Virus record (IMG/VR): IMGVR_UViG_3300006076_000016
Span: 1 to 29,842 of that record
Source: a virus
Length of the DNA: 29,842 nt
Reading direction: 5' to 3' (one strand)
Shown piece by piece: positions 21,285-27,580 of the stretch. The notes under the pieces were generated by a model that was given only the letters and a program-made list of their open reading frames with translations, ran no database searches and had not been told where the DNA came from. Within the stretch, counting starts at the first letter, position 1. The number at the start of each line of letters is the position of its first letter. Position numbers and translations under genes: made by a program.

Positions 21285-21339
21285 GGCATAATTATTATGC
21301 CGTTGACAAAACTATAAAACGGCATAATAATTGTGTCAA
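21285..21339. promoter_or_regulatory. Overlapping divergent promoters with two operators
   Basis: Leftward: TTGACA (21339-21334), 17 bases, TATAGT (21316-21311). Rightward: TTGACA (21303-21308), 17 bases, AATAAT (21326-21331). The two promoters overlap. GGCATAATTATTATGCC (21285-21301) is a perfect 17-bp palindrome, and GGCATAATAATTGTGTC (21321-21337) is a half-perfect copy 36 bases on. The Arc-like protein encoded at 21361 is the likely ligand. Confidence 0.75.
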
Positions 21340-21360
21340 TAGTTTTTTCTGAGATTAAAA

Positions 21361-21819
21361 ATGAAACGAGCGATTACTCAAGACGATTGGAAGCGTAGTC
21401 AGATTCGAATGCCTCAAGACAAGTATGACGAAATAATGGGGTATGCAAAGAACAATAACTTATCCTTTAACTCAGCCGTCTTGGAGCTACTAGATAAAGC
21501 TCTTAATTCGGAATCTCAAAAAAGAGGGGGATTAAATTTAATTGAAGAAAAAGATGATCGCTTATATAGAAAAGAAATTTACAATCAAATAAAAGAATTG
21601 GACTTTATAAAAGAGTTGGAGAAGGAGTATGAAGAAAAGCTCGATGTTAGAAAAATGAGAGTTGAGTATTTAGATGTTTTTGGGCAGTGCCATGTTTATT
21701 TGGATTTTGAAGATCATTTTGCAATGCGAAATGCTAGTGGAGAGTGGAGACATGCAAATGCTTTCGAGTGTTGTGATATGACAAATGGAATATTAGACGG
21801 AATGCAAACACTAGATTGA
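21361..21819 (+). CDS. Arc-like ribbon-helix-helix repressor
   Basis: A 152-residue protein with an Arc/Mnt-type N-terminus (SQIRMPQDKYDEIMGYAKNN, NLSFNSAVLELLDKAL), a strand followed by two helices. The rest is a charged coiled segment (EELEKEYEEKL-like, residues about 70-95) and a small domain with two neighbouring cysteines (AFECCDMTNG). In P22, Arc represses the antirepressor gene ant; the same pairing is suggested here by the face-to-face antirepressor and the GGCATAAT operators. The rightward promoter starts about 20 bases before the ATG, and the ribosome site (GAG) is weak. A terminator follows. Confidence 0.8.
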   Translation: MKRAITQDDWKRSQIRMPQDKYDEIMGYAKNNNLSFNSAVLELLDKALNSESQKRGGLNLIEEKDDRLYRKEIYNQIKELDFIKELEKEYEEKLDVRKMRVEYLDVFGQCHVYLDFEDHFAMRNASGEWRHANAFECCDMTNGILDGMQTLD

Positions 21820-21832
21820 TATTCATAAAAAC

Positions 21833-21857
21833 AAACACCTCATTCGAGGTGTTTTTT
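21833..21857 (+). terminator. Intrinsic terminator after the Arc-like gene
   Basis: AAACACCTC (21833-21841) pairs perfectly with GAGGTGTTT (21846-21854) around ATTC, with T to 21857. Confidence 0.85.
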
Positions 21858-21919
21858 ATTGCCACATTTTTCGCCGTTTGTTAAATTATGTGAGATTAAT
21901 AACAATTGGTTAACATTAT

Positions 21920-22204
21920 ATGAATAAGTTTTTATTATTAGGGGTGGCAACACTTTTATTATCTTCAAGTATTTTCGCGCGTGAAACAAACTCAATGCGC
22001 TCATCGTTTGAACTCGTTAGTGTTGGTGATAGTGAGGCGAGCTTATTGCAAAAAATGGGTAAACCAAAACCAAGATTTTTTGTATATCAAGATGGACGCT
22101 TTTCTTGTGCTGCTACCGAATATAAGTACGACATTGATATGCAGACCTATACTGTTTGGGTGTGTAAAGGCGAGATTTTCAAAATTGATGTAGTGAATAA
22201 GTGA
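21920..22204 (+). CDS. Exported small protein, BamE/OmlA-like core
   Basis: A 94-residue protein with a clear signal peptide (MNKFLLLGVATLLLSSSIFA, likely cleaved after about residue 20). The mature part has FELVSVGDSEASLLQKMGKP, close in pattern to the helix-turn of SmpA/BamE/DUF2845-type periplasmic domains, and two cysteines (FSCAAT, VWVCKG) that could form a disulfide. No lipobox is seen. As an exported product of a gene in the middle of tail genes it is probably a moron acting on the lysogen's envelope. It stands alone behind a terminator, with a possible weak promoter in 21870-21919. Confidence 0.65.
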   Translation: MNKFLLLGVATLLLSSSIFARETNSMRSSFELVSVGDSEASLLQKMGKPKPRFFVYQDGRFSCAATEYKYDIDMQTYTVWVCKGEIFKIDVVNK

Positions 22205-22211
22205 GAAGAAG

Positions 22212-22646
22212 ATGAAAAAAATATTAATTGTTTTTTCTTTGATCTTGTTTTCTGCTACTTCTAATGCTCAAGTTTATCAATGCAAAGTTAATGGCAGCTT
22301 GGTATTTCAAGATAAACCCTGCGCTGGAAGTAAAGAGCAAATTAAGCAAATACGAGATAAGCAAAAAGAGTATAAAGATGCTATAGCAGCCAGAGAAAAA
22401 GCTCAGAAAGAATATGAAGATAGGTTAAAAGTTAAGTCCACTTCAACCAACATGAGTTTTACCGAGTGTAAGAAAATGGCCTTATCTTCTCAATTGGCAG
22501 TAGCAGGTAATTATAAAACATCAGTTATAATCAATACACCCAAAGAATATATGGCAAGAATCTGCACTAATGATGGTAGTGTGTTACTAACATGTAGTGC
22601 AAGGGATGGAAAGCTAGTCACAACAACATCGCCTTATTGCCCGTAA
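22212..22646 (+). CDS. Exported DUF4124-type protein
   Basis: A 144-residue protein with signal peptide MKKILIVFSLILFSATSNA. Directly after it comes the short DUF4124-like unit QVYQCKVNGSLVFQDKPCAG, then a charged helix (KQIRDKQKEYKDAIAAREKA) and a C-terminal part with four cysteines (FTECKKM, ARICTND, LTCSARD, SPYCP) that fit two disulfides. It lies seven bases after the preceding exported protein, so the two form an operon. It would act in the periplasm; the function is unknown, and a role in superinfection or envelope change is only a guess. Confidence 0.7.
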   Translation: MKKILIVFSLILFSATSNAQVYQCKVNGSLVFQDKPCAGSKEQIKQIRDKQKEYKDAIAAREKAQKEYEDRLKVKSTSTNMSFTECKKMALSSQLAVAGNYKTSVIINTPKEYMARICTNDGSVLLTCSARDGKLVTTTSPYCP

Positions 22647-22663
22647 GTAATATTAATTTTATG

Positions 22664-22687
22664 AAACCCGCCAAGTGCGGGTTTTTT
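22664..22687 (+). terminator. Intrinsic terminator after the exported pair
   Basis: AAACCCGC (22664-22671) pairs perfectly with GCGGGTTT (22677-22684) around five bases, with T to 22687. Confidence 0.85.
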
Positions 22688-22728
22688 AATACCTAATTTA
22701 CCCAACAAACCGTAATACGTTTTAACCG

Positions 22729-22754
22729 AACCTGTCCTAGTGGCAGGTTTTTTT
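22729..22754 (+). terminator. Second terminator-like hairpin ahead of rha
   Basis: AACCTG (22729-22734) pairs with CAGGTT (22744-22749), with two further C-G pairs inside, followed by seven T in total. It lies 42 bases after the previous terminator, so a short RNA could start between them or the two act in series. Confidence 0.65.
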
Positions 22755-22774
22755 ATGCCTGTAAAAAGGCAACC

Positions 22775-22842
22775 ACTGGCTAGGCTGATCCCCGAAAAGC
22801 ATACTTTTCATGTTCAGTGTGCCTGCCAGTTCTTTTTCTTTG
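22775..22842 (+). ncRNA. Structured leader RNA upstream of rha, possibly C4-like
   Basis: ACTGGC-T-AGGC (22775-22785) pairs with GCCTGCCAGT (22821-22830), a 10-bp stem with one bulge, and is followed by the U-rich TCTTTTTCTTT. Inside it GAAAA (22794-22798) pairs with TTTTC (22805-22809). TCATGTTCA (22808-22816) is complementary to TGAACATGA at 22841-22849 and again at 22870-22878 over the rha start codon. C4 of phages P1/P7 is an antisense leader RNA that controls an antirepressor in a similar place; whether this is the same family is not known. Confidence 0.5.
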
Positions 22843-22868
22843 AACATGAGCAAATAAGAGGAAATCTT

Positions 22869-23401
22869 ATGAACATGATGACAACTATTAACTTTCGGTC
22901 ATTTGTATCAAGCGAAAGTGGCGAACCAAGAACAACCAGTTATGCTATTGCACAAGCATTCAAAAAGCGGCCTCAGATGTATTGAGGGCTATTAAAAATA
23001 TGAAATGCTCAATGAAATTCCGTGAGCGCAATTTTGCGTTTACCTTAGAAAACAAACAGATAGGTAATACGAAAAGAAATACAGGCTTTTATCAAATGAC
23101 AGAACGTGGCTTCATGTTTCTTGTCATGGGTTTTAGTGGTGAAAAAGCCGATGCTATCAAAGAATCATTTATTGATGCATTTGAGTGGATGTCAAACCAA
23201 ATAACTCAAACCTTCCAATCTAAATTGGCTAGATATAATCATATTGTCGGTTATCGCGAAAATCGCAAACAGCAAGTTAGTTGCTCAGCTAGAGACATGA
23301 ACGCGTGGAAACATGAAAAGCATCCACTTGATCATGAAATAGCGCAATTAGAAAGAGAATTACAACCATCGTTACCATTTGCTAGTGAGGTCTTGTCATG
23401 A
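22869..23401 (+). pseudogene. rha: rha-family regulator with a one-base frameshift
   Basis: The gene starts at ATG 22869 (MNMMTTINFRSFVSSESGEP) but stops after AFKKRPQMY at 22984. The neighbouring frame continues the family pattern at once: VLRAIKNMKCSMKFRERNFA, then TGFYQMTERGFMFLVMGFSG and KADAIKESFIDAFEWM, ending at 23401. One extra G after 22976 (CAG-GAT-GTA) restores 177 codons with QDVLRAI at the joint, the normal Rha sequence. Rha proteins are phage regulators whose expression affects lytic growth. The loss may be real or a base-calling error. The leader upstream is structured. The end overlaps the next gene as ATGA. Confidence 0.8.
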
Positions 23402-23760
23402 ATCCAATTACAGACAACGCATACCTCATTTTTGCGTGCAAGCAGGTAGGCGATGGCGATGTAGAGGCTGATTTCATTATTGACGGCATTGTGTATGTTG
23501 TCGTGGCAGCATCTAAGGCCAATATGCTTAACCTTGCTGAAAAGCAGGGAGAAATAGAGGTTAAATTCCCAGAACATAAAATCATCATCACACAGCGACC
23601 ATTGTTCAACTTAATTGAAACGCTGGATCAGCTTGAGCAATTGGAAGCCGCAATGATTGCAGATGGCGATCTGATTGATAGCAAGCCTACTGGCCGAATC
23701 GTTGATGCCTTTGATTGGAATAAAAAGCATGACGGAGCAAGACAGCGCGGACGCTGCTAA
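23398..23760 (+). CDS. Hypothetical protein coupled to rha
   Basis: A 120-residue acidic protein overlapping the rha stop by four bases. The N-terminal half is beta-rich with a hydrophobic core (EADFIIDGIVYVVVAASKAN), the middle is helical (LFNLIETLDQLEQLEAAMIA), and the end is basic (DGARQRGRC). I do not recognise a family. The last gene of the accessory island, it is followed by a terminator and then the tape measure gene. Confidence 0.6.
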   Translation: MNPITDNAYLIFACKQVGDGDVEADFIIDGIVYVVVAASKANMLNLAEKQGEIEVKFPEHKIIITQRPLFNLIETLDQLEQLEAAMIADGDLIDSKPTGRIVDAFDWNKKHDGARQRGRC

Positions 23761-23780
23761 AGAGAAATCTAAAATCCAAC

Positions 23781-23801
23781 GCCACCTACGGGTGGCTTTT
23801 T
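23781..23801 (+). terminator. Intrinsic terminator before the tape measure gene
   Basis: GCCACC (23781-23786) pairs with GGTGGC (23791-23796) around TACG, a stable tetraloop, with five T. The tape measure start is 21 bases on. Confidence 0.8.
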
Positions 23802-23821
23802 CATATCTGTAGGAAAATAAG

Positions 23822-26800
23822 ATGGCTTCAAACAGTTTAGATTTCTTATTGAACTTACAAGCCAATACTTCAGGCTTTGACCAAGGTATCAACGGGGCAA
23901 AGTTTGCGGTAAATGCGCTTGTAGGTGCTATGGCTGCGCTTGGAATGGGGTTAGGTGTCAAAGAGCTTGCAGCAGCAGCAGACAGCTATGCAATGCTATC
24001 AGCCAAGATTCAGCAATCAACTAAAGATAGCGGAAACTTTGAGCAAGCGATGTCGGGCGTGCATCAAATCGCACTGCAAACAAACTCAACGCTTGATAAC
24101 ACTGGGGCACTGTTCACTCGCTTAAACACTGTCGCAAAAGACATGGGGAAATCCCAGCAATTTGCACTTGATATGACCAGTACCGTCACTAAAGCAATTC
24201 AGTTAGGCGGTAGCAGCACGCAAGAAGCAGAGGCGGCAGTTACCCAGTTTATTCAAGCCATGCAGGGCGGTGTACTTCGTGGTGAAGAATTTAACTCAAT
24301 CATGGAGGGTGGTTACGGTTTAGCAGAAGCCTTAGCAAAAGGCTTAGGCGTGACCACTGGTGAACTACGCAAAATGGCTGAAGCAGGTGAGCTATCGGCA
24401 GAACGTGTACTAACAGCACTTGAAAAGCAAAAGGCTGGCGTGGATGCACAATATGCTGAAATGCCTTTAACTATCAGCAATGCACTTCAAAAAATCGCTA
24501 CATCTTGGCAAATCTTAATTGGTGAGATGGATCAAGCCAATGGTGCAAGTGCAACGGTGGCTCAATGGTTGTCGGTACTTGCTGATAATTTAAATATTGT
24601 TGAAGCTCTTTTAAACGATATTGGTAACGGATTTGTATGGTTTGGCGATCAACTTAAAAAGATTGATCCGCAAACTATCGAAGCACTCAAGACAGCATTA
24701 TTGTCTGCGTATGATGCGATTAAATCACTAGGCTCTACAATTGGAACAGTATTTGAAACTACAGTTGACGTAATTAATACGACTCTTGGGCAAATATTTA
24801 ATTTCTCTAGTGGAATTGATTCTGCAACTGATAAAACCAGTGGTTTTACTAAAGCACTTCAAGCTGTAAATGTGGTTTTTGGATTTATTAGTGATGGATT
24901 CAAAGCTTTAAACATTGGTATCAATTTAATCATTGGTGCTGCTTATGATGCGGCGGGTGCATTTAGTTACTGGAAATCAAAAATAACTTTTGGTGATACA
25001 TCAGCTCAAGCTGTAAAAGATTTTGAAGTAATGAGTGCGAAAGCACAGGAGTATTACAAAAAATCATCCGATGCAGCGGTGGAGTTTAAATCTGCTGGTG
25101 TTGAAGCAATTCGTCAGATTGGTTTAACTCAAGATCAGAAAAACGCCGAACGTATTACCAACAACCAAAAGACACTCACTGATCTAAAAGCGCAAGAAGC
25201 TCAACATGTTTCTGACTATAAGGCCATTAGTGATGAGCGTATCAAGCTGCAACAGCAATTGGTTGATGCTCGAAAATCAGGTGACCAATCAGCGATTGAT
25301 GCGGCGGTTGCAGGGCTTGCTGAACTTGATAAGAAAGAGAAAGCTTATCAGGCTGAAAGTAAGAAAATCAGTGATGAAAAAATCAAGGCTGCACAGGATT
25401 GGGTAAATGCTCAACTTACAGCAATGGATGGAACTGTTAAAGCTGCTGATGCTGCAACACAAAAAACATTGCAAACAGCTATAGCTGCTCAAGGTTTAGC
25501 AGTTGAGTTTGATAAAACTGGCAAAGCGATTGTCAAAGCGATTGAGCAAGATGCAGGCGGTGCGGTTGTTAGTTTAGAGACACGACTAGGACAAGGTCGT
25601 AAAGCTGCTGCTGTGTTTGGAATTGATCTTGATACTGCGCTAAACAAAGTATCTGATGGGTTTACAGCAAAGAAATCTTCGCTTGATGATTTTGCTAAAA
25701 ATCTTGAGTCACTCGGTGCAACAGGTCAACAAGCCGCAGATTTGACATACAAAGCATGGCAAAAGTGGCTAAGTGAAGCCAAAAGCCCAGCCGAAGTGGA
25801 TGCAGCGATTGCAAAACTAAAAGAGTTGGCTGCACAAGGTAAAATTACGGGCGAGCAATTAAAGGTAGGTATTGATCTAGCAAAAGCATCAGCTAAAGAC
25901 TTATCTCCTGAATTGGATGCTGCACGAGAAGCAGGCAAGGCTTTAGGCATTGATATTGATAAAACTGCAAATATCATGTCGCAAGGCTTTGGTCAGGGTA
26001 GCGCAAATCTTGATACTTTAAAGCAAAAGCTTGAAGAGGCAGGAATCACTGGTCAGGAAGCATCAAACACCCTTTATCAAGGTTGGCAAGCGTGGCTAGA
26101 AAAAGCGGATAGTCAGGTAGAAATTGATGCAGCCAAAGCCAAGTTAATTGAGTTTGAAAAACAAGGTGTTTTATCTGCTAAGCAAGTAGAAATGGGTATG
26201 CGTTACCTTGATGAAGTGAATGGGAAATTACCCCAAAATATTTCAGAAGTGGAAAAAGCGTACAAATTACTTGGTATTACATCAAGAGAAGAAGCTAATA
26301 AAATGGCTGATTCTCAAGTGAAAGCATTTAATGTAATGATGAATAGTGGGACGGCATCAGCAGAAAACATCAAACAAGCATTGATTAATATGGCTGATAA
26401 GATATATGCGTCTGGTGATGCTGCAAAAATTGCATGGTATGAAGCTAAACTTTCAGCAAATGGACTTCAATCATCAGTTGATAGTTTGGGCAAAGCCTCT
26501 GTTAAATCAATGGACGAACTGAATGATTCAGTAGATCGTGTTGGGCGGACTGCAAGCGGATCAGCAGCGCAAGGATTCCGTCAACTTGGACGTGTTGCCA
26601 AGCAAGAGGCAGAAGAAGTTGCCGAGACTTGGGAGCAGGCGATGGCTCGGATTGACAAGCAACGAAAGGCACAGGCAGCAGAAACAGCCAAAGGTCTAGG
26701 TCAGATGGCTGATGGTCAAGCTCAAATGGCGCAAGACTTCTATAATCAATTGATTGCTGGTGGTATGGAGCAAGGGCGAGCCGAGGCATTGAAAAGAGAA

Positions 26801-27160
26801 GCTATGGTTAAGATGGGTAATCAGTTGCGTGATGCTCTAAGTGGCGGAACAGCTCAGGGTCGGATTGATGCACTAACTGGGCGAAATTCATCAAAAGACT
26901 GGATGGATAATATTCTCAAGTTACAGAGTAAATCTGGTTCTGTGTCTGCGAGTGCGCCTAAAACACCATCTACACCCAACATTCAGCCGCCTGAGACTTC
27001 ACAGATCAAGATGCCAAATATTGATGTAGAGCCAAAATCATTAGCAACCTACAAGTTTGAATTTGGCGGTAAACAGTTTGAATTACAAGGTGATTCTTCT
27101 CAGCAAAATGTGATTGATGAGTTTTTCCGAGAAATGGAACAAGCTAAAAAACGGTGGTAA
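23822..27160 (+). CDS. Tape measure protein
   Basis: A 1112-residue tail length ruler. Residues about 55-240 form the tape-measure N-terminal domain of lambda-like phages (FEQAMSGVHQIALQTNSTLD, GALFTRLNTVAKDMGKSQQ, GGVLRGEEFNSIMEGGYGLA, ISNALQKIATSWQILIGEMD). Hydrophobic stretches near 28-52 and 345-385 fit segments that could enter the host membrane. Residues about 435-530 are a coiled coil. Residues about 593-890 hold three related units of roughly 108, 108 and 80 residues. The C-terminal 130 residues are disordered and Pro/Ser-rich before FEFGGKQFELQGDS. It is full length with a good ribosome site (AGGA). Confidence 0.93.
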   Translation: MASNSLDFLLNLQANTSGFDQGINGAKFAVNALVGAMAALGMGLGVKELAAAADSYAMLSAKIQQSTKDSGNFEQAMSGVHQIALQTNSTLDNTGALFTRLNTVAKDMGKSQQFALDMTSTVTKAIQLGGSSTQEAEAAVTQFIQAMQGGVLRGEEFNSIMEGGYGLAEALAKGLGVTTGELRKMAEAGELSAERVLTALEKQKAGVDAQYAEMPLTISNALQKIATSWQILIGEMDQANGASATVAQWLSVLADNLNIVEALLNDIGNGFVWFGDQLKKIDPQTIEALKTALLSAYDAIKSLGSTIGTVFETTVDVINTTLGQIFNFSSGIDSATDKTSGFTKALQAVNVVFGFISDGFKALNIGINLIIGAAYDAAGAFSYWKSKITFGDTSAQAVKDFEVMSAKAQEYYKKSSDAAVEFKSAGVEAIRQIGLTQDQKNAERITNNQKTLTDLKAQEAQHVSDYKAISDERIKLQQQLVDARKSGDQSAIDAAVAGLAELDKKEKAYQAESKKISDEKIKAAQDWVNAQLTAMDGTVKAADAATQKTLQTAIAAQGLAVEFDKTGKAIVKAIEQDAGGAVVSLETRLGQGRKAAAVFGIDLDTALNKVSDGFTAKKSSLDDFAKNLESLGATGQQAADLTYKAWQKWLSEAKSPAEVDAAIAKLKELAAQGKITGEQLKVGIDLAKASAKDLSPELDAAREAGKALGIDIDKTANIMSQGFGQGSANLDTLKQKLEEAGITGQEASNTLYQGWQAWLEKADSQVEIDAAKAKLIEFEKQGVLSAKQVEMGMRYLDEVNGKLPQNISEVEKAYKLLGITSREEANKMADSQVKAFNVMMNSGTASAENIKQALINMADKIYASGDAAKIAWYEAKLSANGLQSSVDSLGKASVKSMDELNDSVDRVGRTASGSAAQGFRQLGRVAKQEAEEVAETWEQAMARIDKQRKAQAAETAKGLGQMADGQAQMAQDFYNQLIAGGMEQGRAEALKREAMVKMGNQLRDALSGGTAQGRIDALTGRNSSKDWMDNILKLQSKSGSVSASAPKTPSTPNIQPPETSQIKMPNIDVEPKSLATYKFEFGGKQFELQGDSSQQNVIDEFFREMEQAKKRW

Positions 27161-27163
27161 ATC

Positions 27164-27580
27164 ATGCGATTAATACGAAAAGCAACATCCCAAACCGTCC
27201 CACTTGAGGACGGTTTTTTATGGTCTGACGAATTTGATTGGAAGCCGATTGAGCAAAATCAAGAGCGTGCAATTGATGGTGCGCTGATTGTTCAAGAGGG
27301 TAAGAAGAAGTCTGGACGACCAATTACGCTATCACCTAGTGACGGGCAGGGCTGGATCAAACGTTCTGATCTATCAGTCATTCAAGACTGGTCGGCACTG
27401 CAAGATGAGCAATTCACACTGATTTTTGAATATCCACACGATACACGTCAATTCAATGTGATTTTTAATCATAGCGATGGTGCGATTAATGCCAAGCCAG
27501 TAATGGGATTTCCAACAGTGTCAGATGGTGACTATTACGAAGTCACATTGAAATTTTTAGAGGTCGAAGATGCCGATTGA
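27164..27580 (+). CDS. Small tail protein after the tape measure
   Basis: A 138-residue protein directly after the tape measure gene, in the place where siphoviruses encode the distal tail or tail-tip adaptor. It begins MRLIRKATSQTVPLEDGFLW, with WSDEFDWKPIEQ and IVQEGKKKSGRPITLSPSDG following; the GRPI-T-L-S part is typical of small phage tail proteins of this position. The C-terminus (DGDYYEVTLKFLEVE) is beta. Its first 56 coding bases contain a terminator-like hairpin. It overlaps the next gene by 11 bases. Confidence 0.65.
   Translation: MRLIRKATSQTVPLEDGFLWSDEFDWKPIEQNQERAIDGALIVQEGKKKSGRPITLSPSDGQGWIKRSDLSVIQDWSALQDEQFTLIFEYPHDTRQFNVIFNHSDGAINAKPVMGFPTVSDGDYYEVTLKFLEVEDAD
27193..27219 (+). 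terminator. Terminator-like hairpin inside the small tail gene
   Basis: AACCGTCC (27193-27200) pairs perfectly with GGACGGTT (27208-27215) around seven bases, followed by T to 27219. It starts 30 bases after the start codon and encodes TVPLEDGFL. Confidence 0.65.

Noticed and set aside
23332-23961. Several minus-strand open frames over the rha region and the start of the tape measure
   Set aside because: They are shadows of well-supported plus-strand genes and lack ribosome sites.
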